A stretch of DNA of 64,000 nucleotides from Hyphomicrobium_A sp965243865 (GCF_965243865.1 NZ_OZ251603.1:1984001-2048000), one strand, 5' to 3'. Positions 33,482-44,125 are shown, numbered from the stretch's first letter. The notes: a model not told the origin generated them from the sequence alone. Program-made: numbers and translations.

Positions 33482-34249
33482 ATGCCGCCAAGTGAGCAAC
33501 CCCCGCCACGGTTGACCGCCGGGTTCGATGCAAACCTCGAATTTCCCTTCACAGATCCGGCGTGGCAAGCGTTCTCCCGGTCTTCGAACTGCACGGTTAC
33601 GAGCTACCGGGACCTGGACGAGCTCACAACCGCACTCGCCGACCAGCTCTTCGGCCTCTCCTATCTTCCGTCAGCCAACTGCTTCTTCCTGCAAAAGGCG
33701 CCGTACCTGGGTCTCGCCAGCGCGCTAACCTCCAAGACCAGACGCCCCGTCCAAAGCTCGGTCTTCATCGTCAGTGAAAAGAGCACCGCGACCGGGTGGC
33801 AAGAGTTGCGCGGAAAGCGCCTCGGCTACATCAACACCTACTGCACGACGAGCTACTTCGCCCCTGCGATCCTGCTCTCGCGCACCGGCTACCGCCTCAC
33901 GCAATTCTTCGACGCCGTTCCCGTCGCTCCCTGGCAAGGCCAGATCGATGCAGTTGTTTCAGGCGCGATCGACGCTACGATGGTCTATGAGGACGTCTGG
34001 TTGTCGACGCCGTCGAACGCACAGAACACGAAGGTGATCGCCCGCTTGGACGGTCTGCCGACACCGCCCGTCATCGTGCACAACAGCATCGAGCCTGGAA
34101 CGAGTGCCAGCCTGAAAGCGGCTCTGCTCGATATCAAGGGTGACGCCGGCCCCTCGCTGTATGCCGGCTTCACCGGCTACCAGGACGCTTCCATGCAGCA
34201 GTTCTTCGCCGATCTTTCCGCGCTGCCGGGGAACAAAGACGCTGCGTAA
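33482..34249 (+). CDS. PhnD-like binding protein without signal peptide
   Basis: A 255-residue protein of the phosphate/phosphonate-binding (PhnD) fold. The central part LRGKRLGYINTYCTTSYFAPAILL matches the region following the first hinge, and VVSGAIDATMVYEDVW the return strand. It has no signal peptide: the ATG at 33482 has an ideal ribosome site (AAAGGAG) and the frame is closed by a TAG ten codons upstream. So it should stay in the cytoplasm, unlike a transport protein, and no ABC transporter genes are nearby. It may sense or chaperone a ligand. Its place near mxaF suggests a tie to methanol growth, but this is inference. Confidence 0.72.
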   Translation: MPPSEQPPPRLTAGFDANLEFPFTDPAWQAFSRSSNCTVTSYRDLDELTTALADQLFGLSYLPSANCFFLQKAPYLGLASALTSKTRRPVQSSVFIVSEKSTATGWQELRGKRLGYINTYCTTSYFAPAILLSRTGYRLTQFFDAVPVAPWQGQIDAVVSGAIDATMVYEDVWLSTPSNAQNTKVIARLDGLPTPPVIVHNSIEPGTSASLKAALLDIKGDAGPSLYAGFTGYQDASMQQFFADLSALPGNKDAA

Positions 34250-34645
34250 TGTGTGCCGAAAAAGAAGGGGGCCGATGTCGGTATGCATCGGCCCCAAGTG
34301 CTCGCGGCCTAGAACCCTGGAGGAAGCGCTAAAGCGGCGAGAAAGCACAAGATACACAGTTGGTATGGGGGAACGTAAGCGAACGACACTCTCAAGATGA
34401 GAGCTGATATTGCCTGTCTTTCCTCCACTATGCATTGAGAGCCACGCCGCTTTTTGCCGCGCAAACCAGGAAAAATGTAAACGCTTGGTCGCCGCGTCCG
34501 CTGTTACGTTCTAGCGTTACGCTTCGCGCAGCGCCTTGCGCGACGGGCCCCGTCGACACCGCCAACAATCTAGAACCCGCGCGCGAATCCTTCGTAAGCC
34601 CCGCGAATCGCGGCATAGAGAACTTATCGCCGGGGGATCGAACCA
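34250..34645. other. Intergenic region with a strong hairpin
   Basis: This 396-bp gap carries a hairpin soon after the PhnD-like gene (listed separately) and AT-richer DNA around 34370-34500 that probably holds the promoter of the outer-membrane protein gene. I see no gene in it. Confidence 0.4.
34268..34295 (+). terminator. Hairpin after PhnD-like gene
   Basis: GGGGCCGATG (34268-34277) pairs perfectly with CATCGGCCCC (34286-34295), 19 bp after the stop codon. A T run exists only on the opposite strand (TTCTTTTTC), so termination is more convincing for transcripts coming from the right. Confidence 0.55.
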
Positions 34646-36304
34646 ATGCGCCGTCAAGCCGCGTCGTTGCAGGGCCTTGCGTTCCTGATCGCCGCCTCGA
34701 TGGTCGAACCTTGCAGCGCGGACGAGATCGCCCTCCACTACGATTGGTCCGGCGCCTACGTCGGCGCCAGCCTTGGTGGCGCACTGACACTGACCGATAT
34801 CGATAATCCGTTCGGCGCCTCGCTCTATGGCGACACGGTGCGCTCGCCCGGACCGTTCGCCGGCGGACAGATCGGCTACAACTGGCAATTCGGCCGCGCG
34901 CTCCTCGGCCTCGAGGCTGACGCAAGCTGGGCCGACCTCTTCGGCACGGAAACGTGTTTCGCCTATTCGGGCTACTACATCAGCGCAAACTGCCGCGCGA
35001 ATATCGACGCGCTCGGAACACTCTCCGCCCGCGCCGGGTGGACGGTCGGCAATGACGGAGCGACGCTTCTCTACGGCAAGGCAGGCGTCGCTTGGATGCA
35101 CAGCGACGTCGATGCGACGACCAACGACAACGCCGGCTTCGCGACATCTGCAAGCGATCGCACGCACTGGGGCTGGATGCTGGGCGCCGGCATAGAGCGC
35201 GCGCTCGGTGGCCGATGGTCGATGAAGGCAGAATACGATTATCTCTCCTTCGCCGACGCCGGCTTCAGCACGCCGGAGGGCTCCCTTCAGCCCACGCCCA
35301 GCCCAACGCCCGCCAACCTCATCTCCGTCCCATCGACTGCGACCGATGCTTCGACCCAGATGCATCTCTTCAAGGTCGGGCTGAACTACCGGCTGTATGA
35401 GCCGCACGCCACCACGGCCGCCGATGATTGGGCCCCGGTCGGCGCGCCACAGCCTGTCACCGGCACCGCGCTCGAAATTGGCGCCCGGTATGTCTACGGC
35501 TGGGGACGCTTTCAGAAGGATCTGGGTATCCAGGGCGAGGGCCTCTCCTCGCTCGCATCACGCCTCACCTATTCCGACATGACCACCAATGGCGCCGAGC
35601 TGTTCGCGCGCCTCGACCTGCATGGCGGCCTCATGGTCAAAGGCTTCGTCGGCAAGGGCAACGGCAACGGCGGCCATCTCAACGACGAGGATTGGGGTCT
35701 GCCCTTCGCAGACTTCGTCCCTTACTCGAACACTTGGTCAGCAGTAGACGATCGCATCCGCTACGGCGTCATCGATGTCGGCTACGACGTCTGGCGCACC
35801 CAGCAGTTTCGCTTCTCGCCATTCGTCGGTTACAGCGTCTTCCACCAGTACATGCTGGGGCTTGGCTGCCACCAGATCGCCAATCCGCACTCGGACTGTT
35901 CAACACCAATTCCCGTCACCACCGAAGTCATCTCCGAGGATGATACGTGGCGCGCCCTGCGCCTGGGCGTGTCCGCGGACATCGAGATCATTCCCGGCAT
36001 CACGCTATCCGCCGATGCGGCCTACCTCGGCTACGTCCATTTCTCGGGCGTCGATGACCACGTCCTTCGCTCGCTCCTGTCGCCGGAAACCGCGAACGGC
36101 ACCGGTGCGCAACTCGAGTTGATGCTCAAGTACGCTTTGACCGATCAGCTCAGCGTCGGTGTCGGTGGCCGCTATTGGACGATGTGGACGCCGGACGGAA
36201 CCGTCAATTTCGGCGGAGAAGCGATCGTGCCCATGCGCTATAGCGTCGAGCAAACAGCTCTCCTTGTTCAGGGGTCGTATACCTTCAGCGTCCCTACCGA
36301 TTGA
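34646..36304 (+). CDS. Outer-membrane protein with two beta-barrel modules
   Basis: A 552-residue exported protein. After a signal peptide ending near PCSADE, residues about 30-250 form an OmpA/Omp25-like eight-strand barrel. It opens with DWSGAYVGASLGGAL, continues with GGQIGYNWQFGRALLGLEADA and WGWMLGAGIERALGG, and closes with FKVGLNYRL. A second barrel-like module follows (about 275-552): EIGARYVYGWGRFQKDLG, GVIDVGYDVWRTQQFRFSPFVGYSVFHQYM, LRLGVSADIEIIPGITLSADAAYLG, ending in QGSYTFSVPTD. The second half has the alternating strands of larger barrels such as omptin-like proteins, but I cannot name it. Double-barrel architecture is unusual. Confidence 0.75.
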   Translation: MRRQAASLQGLAFLIAASMVEPCSADEIALHYDWSGAYVGASLGGALTLTDIDNPFGASLYGDTVRSPGPFAGGQIGYNWQFGRALLGLEADASWADLFGTETCFAYSGYYISANCRANIDALGTLSARAGWTVGNDGATLLYGKAGVAWMHSDVDATTNDNAGFATSASDRTHWGWMLGAGIERALGGRWSMKAEYDYLSFADAGFSTPEGSLQPTPSPTPANLISVPSTATDASTQMHLFKVGLNYRLYEPHATTAADDWAPVGAPQPVTGTALEIGARYVYGWGRFQKDLGIQGEGLSSLASRLTYSDMTTNGAELFARLDLHGGLMVKGFVGKGNGNGGHLNDEDWGLPFADFVPYSNTWSAVDDRIRYGVIDVGYDVWRTQQFRFSPFVGYSVFHQYMLGLGCHQIANPHSDCSTPIPVTTEVISEDDTWRALRLGVSADIEIIPGITLSADAAYLGYVHFSGVDDHVLRSLLSPETANGTGAQLELMLKYALTDQLSVGVGGRYWTMWTPDGTVNFGGEAIVPMRYSVEQTALLVQGSYTFSVPTD

Positions 36305-36424
36305 GTTTGCTGCCGCCTCATAGTGTTGTTGATGACTGCATTCCAGCCGCCGCATGCAACCGAAGTGATAGTTCCAGTTGAGGCTTTCCATGATTGACCG
36401 CCGCACGCATCACCGGAGAAATGC

Positions 36425-37681
36425 ATGGACAAGGTTTCGCGCCGCGACGTTCTCGTCAGCACCGCGGCAGGTGGCTTGATGACTGCAGCAACCCACGCCC
36501 ACGCCGCGACGTTCGGCAACCCTGACTTGCCGCCTCAAGGCGCGATCAACACCGAAGGGAACCCCTCGAGCACGACCATCATCGGTCCCAACAATCCGGT
36601 GATCTCCGGCCAGTTCCCTGCGGCGCTGTCTCCCCCTCCGACCGACGTCGGCTCACTGCCGATGTTCTGGGCCTCGTTCAACAACGCACCGCGCCGCATT
36701 CAAAATGGCGGATGGGCGCGTCAGGTCACGCAGGCTGATTTCCAGATCTCCGAAGAGATCGCTGGCGTAAATATGCGCCTGACGCGCGGCGGCATTCGCG
36801 AGTTGCACTGGCACGTATTTGCCGAATGGGCCTTCGTCACCAAGGGCTCGTGCCGCATCACCACCATCGATCAGGACGGCCGCGCCAACGTCGAGGACGT
36901 GCACCAGGGAGGCCTGTGGTACTTCCCCGCCGGCCTGCCGCACTCGTTGCAGGGTATCGGCGAGGACGGCTGCGAGTTCATCCTCTGCTTCGACAACGGC
37001 CACGCGTCGGAATACGACACGCTGCTCGTCAACGAATGGATGGCACACACACCGCCGGAAGTTCTTGCCATGAACTTCGCAGTGCCAGCCGAGAGCTTCA
37101 AGAATATCCCGCTGCACGATCTCTACATCTTCCAGGGCAAGGTGCCTGGCCCTCTCGCAGAAGATCAGCAGCAGGCTCAGGGCGACGCCGGCCCGCCGAC
37201 GTTGCGCTCCAGCTACCCGCTCAGCGAAGCAGCCCCCGCTAAGAAGACACGCGGCGGCGAAGTCCGCATCGCCGACTCGAGCAATTTCCCCGCGTCCAAG
37301 ACAATTGCCGCCGCGCTTGTGCGCATCCACCCCAAGGGCATGCGCGAGATGCACTGGCATCCGAACGCTGACGAATGGCTTTACATCATCGAGGGTGAAG
37401 GCGAGCTCACCGTGTTCGAGACCGGCCCGAAGGTGGTGACGCAGAACTTCAATGCCGGCGACATCGGCTACGTGAAGCGCTCGCAGGGTCATTACCTGCG
37501 CAACACCGGCCTCACGGACATGGTCTATCTCGAAGTCTTCCGCAGCTCATACTTCTCGGACGTATCGCTGTCCGACTGGCTGGCCCATACCCCGCGCGCA
37601 ATGGTGGCGCAGACGCTCAACGTGAGTGTGGAGACGATCGAGCGCTTCCCCAACAACAAGCCGGTCATCCTTCCGATTTAA
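36425..37681 (+). CDS. oxdC: Exported oxalate decarboxylase (bicupin)
   Basis: A 418-residue manganese enzyme that splits oxalate into formate and CO2. Both cupin sites are intact: H128, H130, E134, H173 in the first (ELHWHVFAEW, LPHSLQG) and H310, H312, E317, H356 in the second (EMHWHPNADEW, SQGHYLR). The lid loop of the N-terminal cupin reads SEYDT (195-199), keeping the Glu that favours decarboxylase over oxidase activity. The start SRRDVLVSTAAGGLM is a twin-arginine signal, so the folded enzyme is probably exported. Formate made in the periplasm could feed a C1 metabolism, though this link is inference. It stands alone. Confidence 0.88.
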   Translation: MDKVSRRDVLVSTAAGGLMTAATHAHAATFGNPDLPPQGAINTEGNPSSTTIIGPNNPVISGQFPAALSPPPTDVGSLPMFWASFNNAPRRIQNGGWARQVTQADFQISEEIAGVNMRLTRGGIRELHWHVFAEWAFVTKGSCRITTIDQDGRANVEDVHQGGLWYFPAGLPHSLQGIGEDGCEFILCFDNGHASEYDTLLVNEWMAHTPPEVLAMNFAVPAESFKNIPLHDLYIFQGKVPGPLAEDQQQAQGDAGPPTLRSSYPLSEAAPAKKTRGGEVRIADSSNFPASKTIAAALVRIHPKGMREMHWHPNADEWLYIIEGEGELTVFETGPKVVTQNFNAGDIGYVKRSQGHYLRNTGLTDMVYLEVFRSSYFSDVSLSDWLAHTPRAMVAQTLNVSVETIERFPNNKPVILPI

Positions 37682-37691
37682 CGGCTGGAAC

Positions 37692-38531
37692 TCAGGCGAG
37701 GATCCGTTGGCCGGCATCCCGATCTGCGATGGCGCTGAACAGGACCAGCGACGATCCAGGCTCTGACTTCGCCCGGTACATCGCGACGTCGGCGTGCCGC
37801 AACACTTTCTCGACCGTATCGCCATCCTTCGGGAACAGCGCAGCTCCGATCGCCACACCGATCTCGTGCGTCACACCACCGGCGTGCACGCTGCTTCCAA
37901 GCGCTGCGATGTATCGCTCGCCGATCTCCCTCGCGCTCTTCTCGTCGACATTGCGCGATAGAACCGCGAACTCGTCTCCGCCCAGACGCGCGAATACGTC
38001 ATTGTTGCGGGCGACGCGCCTGAATCGTCCAACTACCGCCTGCAGCACCTCGTCGCCCACAGCATGCCCGTAGCGATCGTTGACGTGCTTGAAACCGTTG
38101 AGATCGAGCAGAAACACCGCATGCGCGCGCCCATCTTGCGGCGGCACCTGCGTCGCAACTTCCAGAGCTTCGAGCAGAACGCGTCTGTTGGGCAGGCTGG
38201 TCAGCGGATCCTGCATCGCCAGCCGGCGCAACAAGCGCATCTCCGTAGCTAGCATCTCCGGACTGACTTCACTGCGGTTGTAGTCGCTCATCCGCCGCGT
38301 GATGAATACGAAGACGCAAAACGCCCCGATACCACCGAGCAGCACAGCCTCCGCAGGCGATATTTCGCGTCGCGGCGAGGCGAGCGCAGCGAGAAATCCG
38401 AAAATGTCATACTGCTGCGCCATCAGCACGCAAAACAGCATGATCGCTGTCAGGAACACGAAGTCGCGCAGGCTCGACCACGGATGCTCGAGAATGGCCG
38501 CGATGAGTGCTCTCGGGCCTGTCGATTTCAC
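37692..38531 (-). CDS. GGDEF-domain diguanylate cyclase, membrane bound
   Basis: A 279-residue protein with two membrane segments (LRDFVFLTAIMLFCVLMAQ and AEAVLLGGIGAFCVFVFITR) and a C-terminal cyclase domain (LAMQDPLTSLPNRR to the end). The active site is RLGGDEF, so it should make cyclic di-GMP. The inhibitory I-site RxxD lies five residues before it (RNND), so product inhibition is likely. There is no recognisable sensor domain beyond the short membrane part. It converges on the oxalate decarboxylase gene. Confidence 0.92.
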   Translation of the reverse strand: MKSTGPRALIAAILEHPWSSLRDFVFLTAIMLFCVLMAQQYDIFGFLAALASPRREISPAEAVLLGGIGAFCVFVFITRRMSDYNRSEVSPEMLATEMRLLRRLAMQDPLTSLPNRRVLLEALEVATQVPPQDGRAHAVFLLDLNGFKHVNDRYGHAVGDEVLQAVVGRFRRVARNNDVFARLGGDEFAVLSRNVDEKSAREIGERYIAALGSSVHAGGVTHEIGVAIGAALFPKDGDTVEKVLRHADVAMYRAKSEPGSSLVLFSAIADRDAGQRILA

Positions 38532-38623
38532 TGCGCATTCCCTCGGAAGATAGTCGGTTGCAGACTATCTCCCTCGGCCTTCCGAACCGTTAAATCTGCG
38601 CCCTTTGCGCCAGGCCGCCGAAG

Positions 38624-39367
38624 CTAGTGCACCGACGCTGCCCGCCACCCCGCGGCAATGGCCTCAGCCTCGCTGCAAAACCAGCGCTCTCCCTTTTCGA
38701 CCTCGATTTTTACCTGCGCGTAACGCGGGCTCCACGGCACATAGTAGATGTACCCATGCGAGGAAATGTTGCCTTTGATCGCGCAGCCGTTTGGCGCCGC
38801 ATACTCCGCACCCGCCCAACGCTTCTCGCGAAAGATCCACGCTGGCTCCGCGTCTCCTGTCCAGATCCCGGCGCGCGCCGCACGCGCCTCCGCCTCCTCG
38901 CGCACATAGCTCTTCGAATACTTCACGAACGCCCAGGCATAGCCTTCGCGCACCATCTGCGCGTTGACGTCTGCGCCATCGACGAAGCAGATGCCGAGCA
39001 TGCGCCCATACTTGTCGTCGCCCTGGCTCTCGCACATGACGGTCCGGTCATCGACAAGATCGCGCAAGGCGTCAGCAGCAGCCGCGCCACAATTCCACGT
39101 GCCGAAGAAGCGGCGTCCGCACGTCTGCCCGTGCTCGGGCGCGTCGATACCTTCGAGCCGTATCCTGCGGCCGGCGATCTCGATGGTGTCGCCGTCGATC
39201 ACACGCGCCGTGCCGCTGATAGCCATGTCGTTGGCGCTGAAATCATGCGCCGGCCTGGCCTCGATCTCACGCGCAGGCACCGCGGCCAGAACAACAATCG
39301 CAACACCACCGACCAGCGCAGACGCCACCGACCGGCGGGTAATCCAATACTTCACATCACGCATCAT
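38624..39367 (-). CDS. Thermonuclease (SNase-like) family protein
   Basis: A 247-residue protein with one N-terminal membrane or signal segment (SVASALVGGVAIVVLAAVPA). The staphylococcal nuclease-like fold is clear: ARVIDGDTIEIAGRRIRLEGIDAPE has the calcium-binding Asp and the catalytic Arg/Glu pattern, and later DDKYGRMLGICFVDGADVN and MVREGYAWAF are conserved. About 70 C-terminal residues after the fold include three cysteines and are not recognised. The start is ATG 39367 or 39364; the longer frame upstream is not convincing. It probably degrades or binds nucleic acid outside the cytoplasm. Confidence 0.8.
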   Translation of the reverse strand: MMRDVKYWITRRSVASALVGGVAIVVLAAVPAREIEARPAHDFSANDMAISGTARVIDGDTIEIAGRRIRLEGIDAPEHGQTCGRRFFGTWNCGAAAADALRDLVDDRTVMCESQGDDKYGRMLGICFVDGADVNAQMVREGYAWAFVKYSKSYVREEAEARAARAGIWTGDAEPAWIFREKRWAGAEYAAPNGCAIKGNISSHGYIYYVPWSPRYAQVKIEVEKGERWFCSEAEAIAAGWRAASVH

Positions 39368-39467
39368 GACGCGAGGTATGGCTGAGTCGCGTGGCCGCCC
39401 GTCGGCTAAATCATGGAGCCGCCATACAACCGTACACAGGCAACGCGCCGTGCACTCGCGCGCACAC

Positions 39468-39497
39468 AAACAACAAGGCCGGCGCACAGCACCGGCC
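39468..39497 (-). terminator. Terminator of infA
   Basis: On the minus strand GGCCGG (39497-39492) pairs with CCGGCC (39482-39477), followed by TTGTTGTTT. It lies about 43 bp after the infA stop. Confidence 0.55.
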
Positions 39498-39539
39498 CAC
39501 TGTCGTCAGAGATTTTGTCTTTGATCGCGCCGCCCGCGA

Positions 39540-39824
39540 CTAGCGGCGACGGAAGTTGCCCGGCCCACCGGGGCGCTGCGACGGCGGAGGACCGCCCGCG
39601 CGCGTATCCTTGTGACGGAAATTGATGCGCCCCTTGGTAAGGTCGTACGGCGTCATCTCGATGGTGACGCGATCGCCAGCAAGGATGCGGATGCGGTTTT
39701 TCTTCATGCGGCCGGACGTATAGGCGATGACCTCGTGTCCGTTGTCGAGCTTGACGCGGCAGCGTGCATCGGGAAGCACCTCTTCCACCACGCCCTCAAA
39801 CTCGAGCATTTCTTCTTTCGCCAT
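39540..39824 (-). CDS. infA: Translation initiation factor IF-1
   Basis: A 94-residue protein. The first ~72 residues are the complete S1-type OB fold (MLEFEGVVEEVLPDARCRVKL, GHEVIAYTSGRMKKNRIRI, GDRVTIEMTPYDLTKGRI) that binds the A site of the 30S subunit. The remaining ~22 residues (RAGGPPPSQRPGGPGNFRRR) are a flexible Gly/Pro/Arg tail not found in the standard-length protein. It is monocistronic, with a terminator downstream and the cold-shock gene upstream. Confidence 0.95.
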   Translation of the reverse strand: MAKEEMLEFEGVVEEVLPDARCRVKLDNGHEVIAYTSGRMKKNRIRILAGDRVTIEMTPYDLTKGRINFRHKDTRAGGPPPSQRPGGPGNFRRR

Positions 39825-39873
39825 CAGCTTCCTTAGCTTGCATCAACGCGATCGCGCGTTGATCGTCCATGCC

Positions 39874-39908
39874 AAAATAAGGGAGGGGAGCAGACGCGCC
39901 TGCTCCCC
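39874..39908 (-). terminator. Rho-independent terminator of cspA
   Basis: On the minus strand GGGGAGCAG (39908-39900) pairs with CTGCTCCCC (39893-39885), followed by a T-rich TCCCTTATTTT. It starts about 28 bp after the cold-shock gene. Confidence 0.8.
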
Positions 39909-39936
39909 TTAAGGCGGATTGAAGTCCGCGATTCTA

Positions 39937-40143
39937 TTAGAGCGGGCGCAGGTTAACTGCAGCGATCTTGCCGTTACGGCCCGTCTCGGTCTCGTAGGAA
40001 ATCTTCTGACCCTCGCGAAGCGTTGAGAGACCAGCGCGCTCAACTGCCGAGATGTGCACAAATACGTCGTTGCCGCCTTCATCCGGCTGGATGAAGCCAT
40101 AGCCCTTCTGGCCGTTGAACCACTTCACAGTGCCGTTTGCCAT
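39937..40143 (-). CDS. cspA: Cold-shock protein CspA family
   Basis: A 68-residue single-domain protein. RNP1 is KGYGFIQ and RNP2 is DVFVHIS, both complete, so it should bind single-stranded RNA and act as an RNA chaperone. The start GTVKWFNGQKGYGF is the family hallmark. I chose ATG 40143, with GGAGAG upstream; the longer frame to 40161 has no support. Confidence 0.95.
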   Translation of the reverse strand: MANGTVKWFNGQKGYGFIQPDEGGNDVFVHISAVERAGLSTLREGQKISYETETGRNGKIAAVNLRPL

Positions 40144-40580
40144 CAAGTCTCTCCAAAGCAATTAGGCAATCCCCTCCAGCGGATGCCAGAGGACATCAAA
40201 TCGCGCGATGGAGCCGTCCAGTGTCGACGCACAAAGCGCCGTCGTAGAGTAAACCAAGGCGTGTTCGATCGGCCCTATATGGACCGAGCTATTGCGAAAG
40301 GCAAGGCGACGATACTATTGGATACGCCCCCCTAATGCCTATGTCGAGATAAGAGAAATATGTCGATAAAGGCCTATGATTCTCAAGACTTGCCACCACA
40401 TCCTGAAGAGCCTTTCTCATCTGTAGGGGCACCTTGGCCCTTTCCAGATCGCGGCAAATTTACGGCGTGTTGGCCCCGCAAGTCGCACAAAAAGCCCCCC
40501 AGACGGCCCCGGCCGGGAAAAAATTGGGTGCCAGGCCGGGACGGCCTGACACCCTCGATACGCCAATTCGGACGGCCCGG
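40144..40580. other. Long region upstream of cspA
   Basis: This 437-bp stretch lies between the cspA start and the end of the M15 peptidase gene. The part next to cspA may be a transcribed 5' leader, as is common for cold-shock genes. An AT-rich patch near 40300-40400 (GATACTATTGGATACG, AAGAGAAATATGTCGATA) is the likeliest promoter. I see no convincing gene. Confidence 0.4.
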
Positions 40581-41264
40581 TTAGCGGTAGATGGCAGCGT
40601 ATCCGTTGGAGTAGCGGCCGGTCCCCGACGACCCACCGTAGTAGCCCGACGAGCGGTAGCCGCGCTCATAGGACACCTGCTCGTAGCGGCGCGAACGCCC
40701 GTAGGAGCGAGGCTCATCGTACGAACGCGAGTAGCTCGCATTGGAGCGACGCCCGCTGCCACTGCTCCGGCTCGCGTATTTCCGCTGCCCAGCCAACGAA
40801 ACGAAGTGCTGGCCGATGTCGATATGGATGTGGCTCATGTCCGGATAGGTCATGGTGCCACCCGTCTTGTGGTTGGCGACCAGCCACTTGATGATCGCCC
40901 CCTTGCGGCCGCCGGCGTCGAAATCGACAGCATTGCCGCTCGCATGGCGCGAGATCCGTCCCGACCCGGCGATGCGCGCACCCGGACGGCACGTCGAAAT
41001 CACCTTCACGGGTCCAAAGCGCTCCTCGATCTTGTCGAGCAGTTCATGTGCTGGCTTGGAAAGGCAATTGCGCGGAGCGCCTTTCGCATCCGCCACGCGC
41101 TTGACGTTCTTGGCTTCCGGGCGCCCCCAGTTCGGCGCCTGTGCAGGTTCACCGTAGGTCCGTCCGTCAAAGCCATAATAGGGCTTTGCGGCGTATGCGG
41201 ATGTAGCAGAGAAGACGAGCGCAACGCCGATCGCTGCGGTTGAGAGCCGCTTGATCATGATCAC
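40581..41264 (-). CDS. Peptidase M15-like zinc peptidase, exported
   Basis: A 227-residue protein with a signal peptide (LSTAAIGVALVFSATSAYA). The domain has the metal-site pattern of the M15 family: VISTCRPGARIAGSGRISRH, GNAVDFD and SHIHIDIG supply the His-Asp-His ligands. Relatives act on D-amino-acid peptides of the cell wall. The last ~60 residues form a Ser/Arg/Tyr-rich low-complexity tail (SYDEPRSYGRSRRYEQVSYE) of unknown use. It is monocistronic and reads leftward. Confidence 0.82.
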   Translation of the reverse strand: MIMIKRLSTAAIGVALVFSATSAYAAKPYYGFDGRTYGEPAQAPNWGRPEAKNVKRVADAKGAPRNCLSKPAHELLDKIEERFGPVKVISTCRPGARIAGSGRISRHASGNAVDFDAGGRKGAIIKWLVANHKTGGTMTYPDMSHIHIDIGQHFVSLAGQRKYASRSSGSGRRSNASYSRSYDEPRSYGRSRRYEQVSYERGYRSSGYYGGSSGTGRYSNGYAAIYR

Positions 41265-41533
41265 TCCTGAATCTGTTTGGTAGAGTCTCTCGGGGCGGCT
41301 CGTTCCTGGAGCACGTTCCCCATTCCCACTCGCAGCTCGCTCAGCACTGCCGGCCGCATACGCCAGCCAGCAGGTGATCGAGCCTGCGCGATCCCCGGAT
41401 AGCCCGCTGTCCTTCGGGCCCTATCCTCGCCGTCCCCTCAGAGATCGGCCGCCGGGTTGGCCGGCAGTGTGCCACATCCTGTGGTGAGAATACGGCAGGG
41501 TTAATGCACTGCGTCGATGCGCCGTACGCGTCC
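41265..41533. other. Region upstream of the M15 peptidase gene
   Basis: Apart from the terminator of the next gene, this gap has several GC-rich imperfect palindromes (CTGCCGGCCGC near 41350 and GGTTGGCCGGCAG near 41455) and probably the peptidase promoter. No gene or RNA can be supported. Confidence 0.35.
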
Positions 41534-41575
41534 TAAAAATGCAACGAGGCGCCGACATTTTGCGTCGGCACCTCG
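41534..41575 (-). terminator. Rho-independent terminator of the BA14K-like gene
   Basis: On the minus strand CGAGGTGCCGAC (41575-41564) pairs with GTCGGCGCCTCG (41556-41545) with one mismatch, followed by TTGCATTTTTA. It starts 28 bp after the stop codon. Confidence 0.8.
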
Positions 41576-41603
41576 TCAAATGACTTGCCTGTTGCGCTGC
41601 TGC

Positions 41604-41945
41604 TTATCGCAGATACGGGCAAACGCGCTCTTCGCCGTAGCGATTGATGTACGTGCCCGTGCGGTAAGAGAATTCAGGGAAGTCGCGCGCGCAGCGGCGC
41701 ATGTCGCGATCGTCCGCACGGCCTTCACTGACGGCAGCCGCGATCAGACCGCCGGCAATGATACCGCCAATGAGCGCACCCGGTCCCCAACCGCCACCGC
41801 GACGACCATGTACGAGAGTGACGCCGTCATCCTTGCTGACCGTCGTCTTCGCCATCGGTGCCGCCTGAACTGCGGCCAGCGGCATCGCCGACACGAGCAG
41901 GCTGGCGCAAACGACGGACGCGATGCCCGATCTCACCATCTTCAT
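41604..41945 (-). CDS. BA14K-like small exported protein
   Basis: A 113-residue protein with a signal peptide (SGIASVVCASLLVSAMPLAAVQA), a Gly-rich membrane-like stretch (GWGPGALIGGIIAGGLIAAAV) and the C-terminal motif CARDFPEFSYRTGTYINRYGEERVCPYL. That motif matches the BA14K family, first described as an immunoreactive lectin-like protein in Brucella and widespread in Rhizobiales. The ATG at 41945 has GGAG eight bases upstream. A strong terminator follows. Function in a free-living species is unknown. Confidence 0.8.
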   Translation of the reverse strand: MKMVRSGIASVVCASLLVSAMPLAAVQAAPMAKTTVSKDDGVTLVHGRRGGGWGPGALIGGIIAGGLIAAAVSEGRADDRDMRRCARDFPEFSYRTGTYINRYGEERVCPYLR

Positions 41946-42120
41946 TGAAATGCTCCTTTTGAGATCACAGTGCGCCGAGTTGCGGCGCGCAAACTGCGCA
42001 TTATTCTCGCGCGCACGCATGGCGAGCCGGCGGCAACCGAGCGGCGCTCTTGTGTCAAAGCAACGTTTGCGGCGAGAGGTTCCGTCGCAGTGCTAATTGC
42101 CCTGCCTGCTGCCGACTGCC

Positions 42121-43923
<1,803 letters not shown>

Positions 43924-44125
43924 GGCGCGCTTGATATCATCGACCTCACGGCCCTGAAAGGGCATCCGCAGCCCGCGCACAGCGCTCTATGCCGCAACGC
44001 CACCGGCGCCTACTCCAGGCGCACACAATCGGTCCTGACGCGCGCCCCTCGACTGCCTCCGCACCGCGCCCGACTTCCGGCGAATGAGCCGCATGCCCCG
44101 GGGCCTCAGTGGCTCTTCCCCAAAG

